This document shows positions 1-13,500 of a stretch of 64,000 nt of DNA, piece by piece (position 1 is the stretch's first letter; every line of letters starts with the position of its first letter). The DNA is from Balanoglossus misakiensis. Taxonomy: Eukaryota > Hemichordata. The position numbers were made by a program, and so were the translations under genes. The notes below the pieces were generated by a model, which worked only from the letters and a program-made list of their open reading frames with translations, did no database searches and was not told the origin of the DNA. Where the stretch lies: NCBI GenBank assembly GCA_040954595.2, contig CM082580.2, forward strand, positions 14,198,001 to 14,262,000, given 5' to 3'.

Positions 1-3000
1 AATCTGTCCTGAGCAATAAATATAAACACTGACAGCCAGTATCCCTAAAAATTAACGCGGCTTTGGCCGAGATCCGCTCCGGTCGTCAATAGAGGAAATC
101 CGCGTAGGATAGATATCATTACACCGTCTTAAATCGTGTGACAGGTTTTCGACGCATTCGCCGGCGATTGGTTCAAAACTGGTGGAAAACAATAAGTTCT
201 TGAAGTCTTTTGATTAATTATGTATTGTTCGAAGTTTGGACGTTATTACTCGAACTAATTGTGTCTCGGGACGGCAGGTGACACACAAGGCGCTTGTTGA
301 CTCAAGATCATCCTCTTGTAAGACAAAAATGCCGAATGCTCAAAAAGAGCTCTAAATGGTATCGTCGACCGGGGCTATCTGGTCGATAAGGTGATATTCA
401 AAAAGTCCGCCGGTGACAGAAAGCTCGGTTTCCCGATGTTGAGGAGGGAGAAGTGGCGATTGATGCCGAAGCGTTGTTGGACGAGCGGCATCAAACTTGA
501 GGAGGGACGAGGACATCGGTGCGTGAAACCTTCGAAAGTTTGTTTCTGGTTTGGACGTTGATGTATGGTCGTGTTTGACAGTCATTGACACTCGGTTTAG
601 TTTATAATGACTAAAGAATACCATAAAAGTAGGTCAGAGGTGATTCTAGGTTAGTGGAAGGATACATGATTGGTTTGGTTTGGCCGGACATGGTTGGAGG
701 AGCAATTCAATATGTAGGTATTTGGAAAAACCTATTCAGAAACTGAAGATTTAAAGGCATAGTTATGTTTTTCGGCGATTTATAATTCGTAATTAGTGAA
801 AGTTCCCCCCCCCCCGTAAAGTCAGTTTTGCCCCAAAATCGTTAGTGATTGAATGTATCATGGGCCTGGCGAAGGACCTAGTTGGAATGATGTTGAGCAG
901 TAACACCTCTCCAGTGATCATGGTGATTTACCAGTAGGAAGTTCCCGTCAAACCTGATGGTTCCTCGCTTGCTATATCATCTACAACTGGCTCTGACACA
1001 AGTCAGATACGACCGGATGTTTTGTAGATATCCAATCAGAGAATCGGTTTTACACTGCTCATGACATGCGTTTTGGTCGGTGTCTTGTATAAGAGATGGA
1101 CCATCGTCAGTCCTGCCTGTGATAAAGTAGGGCAGTTGGCGAAGCTCCCAGGATCGCGGCCCGTGCCAGGATGTATCTTGTCAAACGATGTTGCTGTTCT
1201 CAGAGAGGCATGTTTAATGGCGCGCTTTTTGAACCTGGGGTAAAATTTACAACCAGGTTGATTCTGATTGGCAGGCCCAACAACTGAAGAGTCGTTGCCT
1301 TGTCATCGTAAATTATACACGAATAACATGTGTTTTTCTTGTCAAAACCCTTTAGATCGTTTGTTTCCATCTGTCCCACAATTGTTTCCAAACCCCGTAG
1401 ACTCTTGTCTATCTCGAGCAGTTTAAATTATTATGCCTTCTCCACTTAGAAGTTACTTATTCGAGTCAAAAACGATAACGACTGAGCTCTACTCGGACAA
1501 AACAGTGATGTATACCAGAGGATTCACTTCACTCCCGACAGAAACCCCCTTAATGGTTTAAACAAAACTTTGTAATAGATTAAACAGCTGCGTATCCGCA
1601 CCCAATGACCGCATCTCGTATAAAACGATGATAGATACCTGACCTTTGACCCCAATATCAATATACTCCTTCCTGTTGTACGGTGACACTTAAGACAACT
1701 TTCGACGGCGTGTCGTCTTTATCCAGGCTTTACCGCCACTTTGAACAAGTTTCAAATATGGCACAACTGTCAGCCTGGAGTTTCAGTTTAGTAAATTATT
1801 GTGTTTCTTTTTAATTTTTTAACTTTCGACTTTTAAGTGCCTTTAAAGCTGAGAGTGTGCCAATGTACCCTCCCCGGTGGGAAAAATTGAGTTCAATGAC
1901 TTGAAGTTTTGTAAAACAGCCAGAATTCCCATGGCACTTCACGGGTATGGTTTTGGTATACTCGTTTATCTCCATCATCGGCAGCCTCTGGTCGCCAAAC
2001 CAGTCTCCAGCGATACACCTGGTTTGCCTCAGCAACAATGCGAGACGACACTTTGTCGAGAAACAAAGACCGGTTGATGCAAACATTGCCACCCTTAATC
2101 AGACGTGAGTGGCCACTGTTAATGTCTGCAGCAGTCGTCTTGTCCCCCCCCCCTCTCCTCGTCTCGCTCACATCGCTTCGTAAATTACTCCACATAGCTG
2201 GCAGCGCCGCTCTGTGTCTGTTTACGCCAATTAATTGGAGATGTCTTCGGGGGAGCTAACAGCCAGTCAACCGTGGCCGCTATGTGACGTCACGTCACAG
2301 CCTACCTGTTTTCAGCTTCATGCGTGGCGAAAATCAGAGAAAGGTAGAAATGGTTTCAGTCCCCCCCCCCCTAATTAGGTACCCAGGCGAGTTTCTGAGT
2401 TTCGGGCTGGTTTGCTCAGACAAGAAAATCCACATCTTCACACGAACTACTGAGAATTACCTTTCAAACATTCTTAAAGTGGTTGCGATGGACACACCAT
2501 AAACAATCTTTATAGAGTTACAATAACCCTGAAACTGAAACCCTAATAATTTCTAACTTTGTCAGACAAATTAATGAGACTATCGGCGCCACAATTCAAG
2601 GTTTCGTGTCTTCAAAATGACCTGATGGAAGACCTTGCTCGTTCTCCCCTTATTTTCAGAGAGCCTTAGTTTTCTTGATGTATTTTATGTATCAAAGGCG
2701 ATCTTGTCAAATTTGTGACGTCAGGCCGAGCCCTTGATGCGAGAAAAAATACACAAATGAAATAAACACAATGTCAGAAGAGCGATTTTCAGCAATTTAC
2801 ACATGTATATCAAAAATGATTGGTTGGAAGCAAGCCATAGGTGAGAAAAGAGACAACAAACAGTCTGACATTGTCATGACTCGTACACAGCGTCGGATAT
2901 ATCAATGTTCAGACACTTGTCAGTCAAGATGTCTGACGCGGCCGGACTGGTCGAAGGAAGATAGCACAGGAGATACAAAATGCAGTGGGAAAGTACTTGC

Positions 3001-4569
3001 ATATCTGGGACTCATTCTCTCTACACATCTCTGTCTTTCATCAGTTGCGTGTCTCTTCAGAGTATCACGAACTCCCACAAAAATGGAAATGGTTTTATTT
3101 CGGTGTTTTTTCTGTTTACCTGAGACCTCAGATGTGAGTTAAACGTGTCCTGATAAAACTCAAAAATCTGTTTACATTATAGTCGAAATAAGAGTTCAAA
3201 TTGTTTTACCTAACGGGAATACAATTTTGCGATAAAGTTAAAAACATTGCTTGTTTATCATGATGAGTGAGACACTGGAAGTAAAAAGCACAGACGCTGA
3301 TCGGATGAAGCTCGCGGCCATGCAGCCATCGCTACGACTAAAAAGAGCAGTTCGTCCATCGATCCGTAACAATCAGGGTGATTATGGCGTTCAAATGTAA
3401 ACAGTCAGGTGAAAATTGCCCGGATGTGCACCAAATTGAACCGTGAAAACATGAAATGGACACGCCGATGTGAAATTCAATATCTCACAGATATGAGAAC
3501 CGACGCAAGTTCGTTTTACCTCACTTTCACCAACAGGGTGCCGGGTGTAACATTCCATTTCTGCGTCTGTCAGCAATTGTAAATTTGTACAGAGGTGCCT
3601 TCAGTTGTCGGATTTGTTTTTTTTTTAAAGAAGGATCATATGATTATGACTTTTTCTTTCAATTTTCTGACGCGTCGATACTTTGAGTCATGCGGCGAAC
3701 AAGGCGATTCCGGCCTCATGTTACATGTGTCCGCTTCAAGTCTGCTAGCACATCCCAGAGACTTTAAACATCCGAATAGTGTGACCTCGGATGACGGTAG
3801 ATCCTCTAGACTTAAATTATAGCGGGCTGGACATAAATCGTCGTTTTAATCAGGCTACTAATTAAGCCCTGCGTCTATCGCAGTGCAAAATCTCGCTCCA
3901 TAATTATCAGACTTAACTTTGTTGTAACCGACCGTGTAATTGGATACTGATTTATCTAGTGTAATCCGGGATCGATTTCTGTATCGACTCGTAGGAGGGG
4001 TGTTAACCCGCCCCAGAAACCAACCCACCCGCTGTCTGGTTGTGTTTACATTCCTTAGTAACGTCTCCACATGATGAAATGGAGGGAAGTGGCTTCACTT
4101 GAAGCTAAGCGCTTTAGCCGGCTACCATGGCTAGGGAGATTATAATTGTGTTTTGTTACGGATTTGCCTTAGTAAATTAATTGATGGTCCCGGCTAAAAA
4201 GTTAGACTCGTGGAAAAAGGAAAACTTGCATGTGATTAAAGTGAGAAAACTCACGAAGAAGCATGCCATACCCTCATGTTTACTGTTACTATTCTGTCAC
4301 AACAGAAAATGTTGGATGAATAGCGCAATGACGGAATATAATAGGATGGTTTGAAAAGTTACCCTTCCAAATGCAATCGAATATAATAATAATCAGAATG
4401 GTGAAAGTGGTAGATGTTGCCAAAGTTTGGACCCTTTACCGATGATATAGTAGGCCCTCAAAGTGCAAAAATCGAGTTAGTATTTGTTGCAGTACAAGTA
4501 CATGTACATTATTTGCTTTGATTAAACTCCAACTGCTAGTCATGCGCAGTGCGTGTGTGCGGAAACTTC

Positions 4570-4640
4570 TAATGAATATTATGATCTCGGCGGGGCCGGC
4601 CCGTATGCATATTAACCGTACTCTAATTAGAGCAGACTGA
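4570..4640. promoter_or_regulatory. Candidate homeodomain/POU site cluster
   Basis: A perfect 12-bp palindrome CTCTAATTAGAG (4620-4631) contains the TAATTA core bound by many homeodomain proteins. About 20 bp upstream is ATGCATATTAA, which resembles a POU octamer variant. GC-rich palindromic GGCCGGCC-type sequence flanks both. The motifs are seen directly; enhancer function is inferred. Confidence 0.25.
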
Positions 4641-5729
4641 CGATCACGGGCGTGGGCCGGCAGGCTGGCGCGCGGCTTCTCTTTGAAGTCTTTTTAGTAT
4701 TGTAATCAAGCTAAACACCCAACACTCTATCAACAAAGGACCCGCTGTTAATGTAAACAAAAATAAACCGTCAGCAACTTTATGTATACCCAGGTGGGAC
4801 CGACACCTCACAGCTGCGTTGGTTTCTACGTCCGCGTCGTACCCGCGGGGTCCCCCCTACTTTCAACCCTTGTTGAAAAGATGATGTTCGTCTTATTTGG
4901 CTTCTCGTAAGACGACGCCCACTCCTTGCGAGAAAAAATCTAAATTCCCCCGCATGCGCTGTTGGGTCAAAGATGCACAACGGAGGGCGGAGGGCAGACC
5001 AGTTCACCAAAAGGTGAAATTTCGACCAGGAACCAGGTCCGGCCAAAAAAAATCAAGAATTGCACTTGGCGATCAAAATCTAGAATTATTATGAAATCTA
5101 CGAACCATTTTGGGGTGTCCCTATTGATCGGTGAAAGTTTCAGATGGCACGGATGGATCCAGGATGAAATAGCCCTGCTCGGTGATGACGTCAGCAGACC
5201 GATTCACGTGAAGGAATTTCCGGAAACCGTGGTCCCAATTACCCGCGGTCGCCATGGTGATGGAGATTAGGAGGAAATTAGTTGCAGTATACTGACGCAT
5301 ATTCACACAGTCTGGAAAAGAAAGTACAGAGGTATATTTACGAAGCGAAACTTTTTAGCGGAAAGTGATTTTGCCGAGATGCAGTCTGAGATGTTCTGAA
5401 ACCGCTTCAAGTCAATGAAAATAACTTTATATGTCTATAGTCATGGTCGGAAGGAACAAGGCGGATACACGCAACGTTCTGGTGAATAAACGGTGCGGTT
5501 GAAAATTGACATTTTTGAATACGGTATACAGCACTTCGTATGCCTACATATACACCCGCACCACGACAATAATTTGACGCCCCATACATGTACTTGGATA
5601 ACTGTTTGATGAACCGTTGGTGGCTCTGTACCCACTGCATTTGTTGGGGTACCAAGTTTAGAGAACATTTACTGGTATTGCGTGTTTGTCCGATTGCTAT
5701 GAGTACAGCGCCCTCATTCAGACTGAACT

Positions 5730-5848
5730 TCAATTTACTGGTAACTCATTTATGGCTATAAAGGGTTTATCTAGGTGTTAACATAAACATGTGGTGGCGC
5801 TTTTTCTTCTTCTTCGCGTGGTACCAAAGTGATAATCTGTGATTGATC
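5730..5848. repeat. Dispersed repeat family, copy A
   Basis: This copy shares an ordered set of short blocks with 7161-7275: CAATTTAC, TATGGCT, AAAGGG, GGTGGCGCT and AATCTGTGATTG, in the same order with similar spacing. It looks like an old non-autonomous element. No terminal repeats or target duplication could be defined. Confidence 0.4.
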
Positions 5849-7160
5849 GCGACGTATGAGCTTTGATGTCATTTTGTTTTTGATAAATTATGGTTCCACA
5901 TGAATGAATTATTACTTTAGGCTTCCGCCTTCTATAATCAAATTAACTCTAAGTTCCTTTCAGGGCACTCGTCGGGGGGGGGGGGGGTAATAAAGTCATT
6001 AAATTTTACGAACTCAATAAACATCGCTGGGTCTTCCATTTCCATGTATTTTATGTTTCTGCAAATATTGACTGAATTGCTAGTGTTTTATTTTACAAGT
6101 GAAAGCGCGTGCTTTTTTTTGTCTCCACAGTGAGACAATCACGCCATGTTTTGCGTTCTATAGACAATCCAACTTGTTGTATCTCGTAGTCAAAATTAAG
6201 GTGTGACCTAGGATTTCAAAGAAAGAATCTTAGCTTTGTTATAAGCTCTGGAACTGCTGCAAAACTAATTCCTTATCAAGGTAGAATTAATTAGTTTCTC
6301 AACCGCAGTCGAGTAATAAAACCCCAATTAATCGCGTGAAGAAGGAGCAGATGTAGTATAATATATCGTTTTCTCGCCCATCGGCTCCGGGGCAGAATAT
6401 ACAGCGCCCTCAAACGAACGATATACACAGTTTACCCAAGGTAGTAAACTGTCTCGTCAAAATACGTGCATTGTGCTCAATTTTAATTCATGCCGCCCTA
6501 GGCTGGCCGATTTCCCTCCTCCATCAATCAAGATTGATGACTAAATGAAGTCTTCATTTCCAGTTAGCTAAGCTGTCAACACACCGTGACTGTGAGGCGA
6601 TCTCATTTCAAGTTCCGATTTCTTTCCCAAAAATATAATTTCCATGTCATGAAAAGTGATATTAGTTATTTACAGACTGTACCATCTGGTGGTTTTCTAT
6701 ATTTTTGTCAGATTTAAGGGTTAACGGTCATTCACCATTGCTGTGAAACTCTCTGCGGAAATGTGGATGGCAATAATTCGTTTCGTATCCAAGTCTGCGA
6801 ATTTAAACCCCGGTAAACATGCTCCAAACATAAACACAAAAGATAATTGTTTTAGCTATACCAATGGAAAACATTGTGCAAACTGGGTATTCCATAATCA
6901 CATATTCCCATCACGGTAACAATCTCAATTTCATGCGCGCAATTATAAACGCATCCCCATTATTGATTGATGTACATATTATTGTTTTAATTGCGTCATG
7001 CGGTGGTGATGAATTAATGATACTAATCAAATTAACTAAATGTTATAAATTTATAACTAAAACGCACGGATGCCATGAACTATTTCCGCGTCTACTGTTT
7101 TTTACAGTCTTCTCGTGAAGAGGGTTCCCTGTTAAAGATACATTTGTACATGTATAGGTC

Positions 7161-7275
7161 ACCTCCAATTTACATAAATTGTACGCCCATATATGGCTGA
7201 AAGGGCGTATATAAATAATCTATGGTGGCGCTATTTTTTCACGTGTGCCACCCAGTGAAAATCTGTGATTGGCTA
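7161..7275. repeat. Dispersed repeat family, copy B
   Basis: This is the most complete copy of the family. It contains CCTCCAATTTAC, an inverted pair TACGCCC/GGGCGTA around a perfect CArG decamer CCATATATGG (7187-7196), then GGTGGCGCT and AATCTGTGATTGG. A shorter third copy lies in an intron of the UBX-LRR gene (25981-26022). The family type is unknown. Confidence 0.4.
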
Positions 7276-9132
7276 GATCTGAAGTTGCCATGGTAGCTGT
7301 AGCTAAATTTCCATAGGTGACTGTACACCTTTAACTCGCAAACTGTCTGCACATTCGTTACCAAGCGACGGAGACTTGAAACTTGAAATGAATGGAAAAT
7401 CAGGACGAGTTGAAACCAAAACAGAAACAACCAGAAACGAGGATGCATTTTAACGCATTAATGATGCAGCCATCCAACCAGCCCACCAAGGCTACACAAC
7501 AGTCAGAGTGAGAGAAGAGGACATTCCAACAGTTACTGTACATTCATCTGTGTCCATTTCACACCACAGCTGGTGTTATGTGGACGTGCATGATTTCACT
7601 CCCCGACCATCAACCCACTGCGCATGTCGTTTTTTTTTATTGAGTGGCTCTGCTCTCGAAGTTAATGCCCCTTGATAAGTCCCAAACTTATCCGGTCCCG
7701 CTCTGTTGGCAACCCATCGATGTGTGTGAGAAGAACGCATGCGCAACCTCTAATAGTAATCATGAGAGTTGCGTATGAATGATGACAGTATGAGGTCAGA
7801 AGGGGCAAAGACGGTTTACACCTTTAAATCTGAAGTATACTCTGACATGTACCCTAGGAAATTGGCGTGAAATCGGCATGGGGTGATATCGGAGGGTGCC
7901 GGCGTGGGGGCAATACAGGACAGCGACTTTTGGAGATTCTAACGAATCAAATGCAACAAGGATCTCAAATATAAATTGTCACTGAGTCTACTCTCAAGAG
8001 TATACCCAGGTATTTTGTCTCCACGGCAACAGCGGCGGCTACAATCTCTTGTCCCGATCATCATACGATGATGGTTCGCGCTACAAAGATTGTTGTACTC
8101 AACTCATGCAAAGGGAGTGGGGGATTTCTATGCACTTAGGTCCATACCTGACCCTGAGAAACATTCTTGCATATATCACAAACAATCAGCTGGACAGGAT
8201 GTCCACATCCGGGCCCTGACAATGTCACAGGTGGACGTCACTCCTCTCCGTGGTATGGCGGTTAAAACTCTAGAACCGAATCGGTTGATGGCCTTCTTCC
8301 GTACTTAAACGCCCCCAGGGGTTGCACCTGAGTCCTGCTGAGGTGATTTATGACCCTCATGTGTCCTCCTATTTTGGCCGTATATCAAAATAAGCCACCC
8401 TGCTCCGTGAGATCCTCCGGGGACCACGGACCCGTTTTTTGCAGTTTAGGTGACGGGTGCACATATCGCCTCTTAATTTTTCGCGCTGGCTAACGACGCG
8501 ACATTGGATTTGACAAGAGAGTGACGCGTGAGGCCAAACTCTGACGGGAACAGTTACGGATAACTCCAGATTGTGGTCCCGGTGTTTGCTATTCACTGCT
8601 GCGTGTTTAATGGCGCAGGTCATCGGTAAAATTGCTGGAGGACTATATATAAAACTCGATAACAATTGACGGACGTGATATTTATAGCCATGTATATTCT
8701 GGAGAAGCAGTGGACAAAATCGTTTCATTATTGGCCGCTTCAGTCACGCTTATTATACGGTGTAATCATAGACAGTTAAAATAGATAATTTGAGATTTTA
8801 AAGATGGTATGATGAACGCCGCTAATTTATAATAAATGATTGCGTTTCTGTGCGTTACGTGACTCCCCCCCCCCCCACACACATACACGCTTGCTTCCTT
8901 AGATACACGTATCAAAGGCTGTCTCTCGCTTTACTATATACAATTGCACTGTTAAGTTACAGTAACAACGTTTGTAAATTTTCCCAAGGTGACATATATG
9001 GTCTTTTGATACCACAAATTCCTTCATCTATTCTAATTAAGATTTAAATGAAGCAAAATCCTTGAATAGTCCTTTTCAGTTGAAATTAAAGTTTTCTTGG
9101 GAATAGAGGTGGAAATGGCTTTTTCTTATTAA

Positions 9133-9147
9133 ATGCAAATGACGTCA
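9133..9147. promoter_or_regulatory. POU octamer fused to a full CRE
   Basis: A perfect octamer ATGCAAAT (9133-9140) shares its last T with a full palindromic CRE, TGACGTCA (9140-9147). Both are textbook binding sites, for POU factors and for CREB/ATF factors. The composite lies about 1.36 kb upstream of the bHLH start codon. Its function is inferred from the motifs alone. Confidence 0.4.
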
Positions 9148-10284
9148 CGGGATATTAAGTTTCATTTTCTATCCCTGGAATCTGAAAGAGGCTAATGAAT
9201 GAAATGCTGTCGGTGTAAAAAGACAAAATAAGACGACGACCAAATGCGTTTTGTCTAGCCCGGGGCAATTACTGATGAGCGATCTGACGACTAGAGGCAT
9301 GAGCACGCATTACAACATTTACAGAAACCCACATTTCTCTCTACGCATGAGCGGACGGCCAGCTGTCACCGTCGGCGCCAGTGTGTCTAGCGACTTTTAT
9401 GCAATAAATCCGAGGGCTGCCCAGGTTGCTGGATATGATCGCGTCCGCCCTTTGACGGCGGCGCAGAAGCTTTATGGCCAGGATAAAAGTTGGCGTTCGT
9501 TCCACCTTGCTTAGGGGGTCTGGGAATCCATACCTGATAAAAGGGGGCATTGAAACCATTCTCATTAGCCGTGAAAGGAACACCTAGGAGAAGGGCTGTG
9601 ACGTCACAAAGTTTTTTCGGTGTTGTTGATTGTTTGTAAGAACTTGTCTTCAGCTTGTCAGTTGGTCACTTTGGGGAGATTTAAGAGGGGAGGCAACAAA
9701 GCTAAAGACACTTACTTAAGTCTCCAATCACAAACACCGTTCTTTGCTGTTTTGTCCTGCCAATAGACAGATATGTAACATTTCTAAGGGCCGTGTTATT
9801 TTTTTCTGGAATACACACACATTCCTTAGTGAGAGCTGCGGTCGCAACAATTCCCCACTCTGTGTTTTTTCTCTTTTTGTTATGATTATTTTCCTTAAAA
9901 CGGCGAATTGAAAAGACGGGCGAGTGAGGTTAATTGAAATAGCTGCATAAAGTCAAAAGAATCCGTGTTTAAAACGAGCTGGCGGCCATTATTCATCGGG
10001 TGAAACAAAGGTTGACGTGTCACGCCAACCGATCAAAGATACAACTGTTTTGTTAAATTAATTTGCTGTTGTCAATCACACTCACACCTCGATGTGGTCG
10101 AACCACGCGTGATGGACCCAGCCTAAGATTTGCCGAGAAGAAAATACACCCAACCTCCCCTGATCAGTGATTTTTGACAGCGTGAGGAGCATAGAAATTG
10201 GATTTGGTTGTGGGTCACACCGGAACAGACCACATATAGGCACTGACACACACGGAGCTGCAGCTAACTTAATCACACGATTAA

Positions 10285-10575
10285 TTGTGTCGAAGCGTGC
10301 TGGCACAAATCATCGGCATTGAAGGAATTTTGCCCGAAATTTTGACTCCAGAACACGAAAAAATCTCACGAAAGAACTGTAGGTTCTCTGAAACCGACGA
10401 AGTAGAAGCGCAACTGACAGCGTTTGTTGACGCGCAGGGAGGGATTTCCCTTACATCAATACTTGACTGCGTCGATTGGTCGATGAATAGACTGGTGGTG
10501 CCAGTATGTCTGGGCTCACAGGTAATGACGAGTTCTCCTTCGTCGACGCCTTTCAGTGGCTGGAAACGACCATAG
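10285..10575 (+). other. Upstream ORF overlapping the bHLH start (possible uORF)
   Basis: A 96-codon reading frame starts at 10285 in a different frame from the bHLH protein and runs 70 nt past its start codon at 10506. The predicted peptide resembles nothing I recognise. If the transcript begins upstream of 10285, this frame would compete with translation of the bHLH protein. If transcription starts closer to 10506, it is meaningless. The transcription start cannot be read from sequence alone. Confidence 0.25.
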
Positions 10576-13500
10576 CCAATGAAATCGACACCGAGGATGT
10601 GGAGCTGGACAACCAGGAAAGCCCCAAACCATCAGATGGAAAACCAAAACGGCAAAGGAAGGCGAAAAGAAGGAAAAGGGCACTGACTGGTGTCAGTCGA
10701 CAGAGGCGGGCAGCCAATGCCCGCGAACGCCGACGTATTCAAGGCGTTAACACGGCATTTGTCGAACTGCGTAAAATCTTGCCAGTTCTCTCGCAGGACG
10801 AAGTGTCGAAAATCGAAATCCTCCGACTGGCGACGAAGTGGATCGCTCACCTGACGACAGTCTTGATCGAAGACGAAGAAAACAGTTTGGTTCACCCGCC
10901 GAAATCTAGTACAAGTTTCGGCCCGACGAAAACCAAGTCAAACGACAGGACACTCTCAGCCGAGTTACAAGAGAAACTCGAAGTGGTGAAAACAGTGAAG
11001 GAAAAAGAGGACAACTTCGAGATTTGTTTCTTGAACGAATCGAACACGACGTCGGCGTCGAACTGGGAAATGACAGTCACTTCATATGAAATGAACACGC
11101 CGTGCAGCATAAACAACAATAATAACAACAATATTAATAATCATTTTACCACAACAGATGTTCCCGTGAACAACAACACCAAATACTCGAGTCTCAACAT
11201 GGCACCCATTCTACAGTATCAAGATGATAACACCAAAGGTGAGTCGTGCTTTGCATTTCATTGTATGTGATGTTCGTGGGTGAACGGTAAATTTCAAGTT
11301 CGATTGTCCGTTGCTCGTTTCGCTGTGTCTATTTGCACTGTCGTTCACAAAAGCTCCAGAAAGGCTTTGCCTGAGTTGGGAATTTTCACACGTCAACAAG
11401 ATGACACTGAATTCAGTTGTCTTTCTTTTTTATCTCACATGCACTCTCTTTCCTTGTTTATCCTGACAAGAAAAACTCGGTGGGTGACACTGAATTTGAA
11501 TTCTATGTTCGTTTCGAGCATTGAAGAACTTGTACGTAAAAACAAATTAAACTTGAGAAAAAAACCTGACCGATTATATTACAAATGCTAAAGATCGATA
11601 TAACACAAAAATATCTCAACAAAAAATGGTAATTTTGATGAGGGTAGAACAGAAATGTGACACGTCATCTTCAAAGATTCTGTCAGCAAGGCTCGCCATG
11701 CATATATACTGCGTGTATTTGGAATTGAAACTAAGACTCATACACTCAGCCACAGTTACCCGGAGTCTAAATATTACACTGGCAATCTTAACCTGCTAAA
11801 TTTTCAAAATCACCTTCAAATTTACAATGACCATGGTGACACGAAAATTTAAATCCGTCTGTCAACACGGGTAGCGCTCGGGCGTTTGTTGATACAAGTT
11901 TGGTACTTATTTACAGTGATTGCGGACTATTTAGCAAACCTCTGGCAATCCTTGTGCTAATCGGTTCATGGGGGAACCCGAATACAAAATGCAAAAAAAT
12001 CCAGTCGGGCAAAGGTTTCGCGATAGGTTAAAACCAGCTTCTTCAAAATATGAACTCCCAACAGAGTGCATACCAAACTCATTCGTACTTATAAATTTAC
12101 CGGCAGACTGTTTTTATTAACCGACCACAAAATATTATTGTCGTTTTAACAAAAGATTAAAATGAAAGAAAAATTCACGGTAAGCTATTAAAAATGTGTT
12201 CATAAAGTGTGGATTATTCGTTGAATCTCTATAGAGGTATACACCGACCTTTGAGTAACCATCTTAAACTTTTCTCTCTTTTTAAATCACATATCATTTA
12301 TGATAATATGTCTCAATTGACCGAATGAACTAGATTACTGATATTGAACGTGACTGTAATCACGATTACCCACAAGTATGATTTAATCTGTCTCGGATAA
12401 ATTGGTCAAAAACCTCAATTAACAACCAGCGAATGCCGAGCACTTGCCCGCCTTTAATAGCTCTCAAACGCTTACAGAGCATTTGACGCGGTCCCCGCTG
12501 CATGTACAGCGAGGCTTGAGGTAATGATAGATATCCATGCTTGACTCTAACCCCAGTGATGTAGTGTGCAGCGATCCCGTGACATTTTGGCGGCTTATCT
12601 GGCTAGCAACCATTTCTGACGGTTTCCAAGCTTTTGTGAAATTCGCCTATCCGCTCATTGAACAACTCCTGGTAACGAGGGGGCTGTGATCAGAAATGGT
12701 CGGGGTGACGGAAACTTCTGTTAGCTCCAAAAGCTTTTATGCTATTTCCGTGACACGTTCCGAAATCACGTCAGAATCGGATTATCATTGTAATGTTATA
12801 AATACTAGCTCGATCCCCGGCTCTCGATCGCAAAACGTTAGACGCGTGTTATTAAACTCAGGTACTGCATAAACAGTTCATTTCGGAAATTCATGCACGT
12901 TCCACACAAAAACCCGCAATTAATTGCAAGATCTGAGATCTGATTCAACAATACTTCCTCGTCATTAGTTAACTCCGATATTGCAATAACTCTTTCTTTG
13001 ATCAAGTAAATCGGTTTTGATATTGCCATGGTAACAGTAGACTGCCACAAGAAATTTCATCATATCGTAGTGTGATTTAGAATCGAAGATTTATGTTGCC
13101 ACCGGATACTTTTATTTCCTCAATTTTCTAATAGAGTGACTCACCCTCAATATGTCTGTGTTAGTCTCTTCAGACTTGACTCGTCCAACAGGAAAAAGGG
13201 GCAACAGTAAGCTTGGCGTTGCAATTCCCCTACTCACTTATTCTCGCTTTAGCCGAATGTTAACGCTTATTTTCTTCATATCTTTTAATTGTCGTATTTT
13301 TTTAGAATATTCTGAATTTCAAATTCCTTACCACGGCGAACGAGGTTGAAATCCCATTTGCCAGGGACTTTTTATCATTTGCGAATTACACGCAGAGTGT
13401 CAGATGGTGACAGGTTGAGGTCTCATGGTAGATATTTTCAAAAGGAAAATGGGTTGGAGTCTAAAATATCCATTTTATCCGTTTCAATGCATATATTTCA

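Larger units (their letters stand above)
1..10284. other. Intergenic / presumptive regulatory region upstream of the bHLH gene
   Basis: No open reading frame here resembles a known protein, and no splice-linked exon chain could be built. The reading frames present are short (at most about 120 codons) and of random composition. The region holds several poly-C or poly-G tracts (805-815, 2144-2153, 2361-2371, 5974-5987, 8865-8876), two diverged copies of a dispersed repeat (about 5730-5848 and 7161-7275), five full CRE octamers, and a POU-octamer/CRE composite at 9133-9147. It directly precedes a developmental-type transcription factor, so cis-regulatory content is likely but is inferred, not shown. 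Confidence 0.5.

Noticed and set aside
2771-3142. 123-codon plus-strand frame
   Set aside because: Composition is random, there is no recognisable domain, no promoter or splice context, and it lies in a region with many similar chance frames.
8369-8728. 119-codon minus-strand frame
   Set aside because: No similarity to known proteins and no supporting signals; treated as chance.
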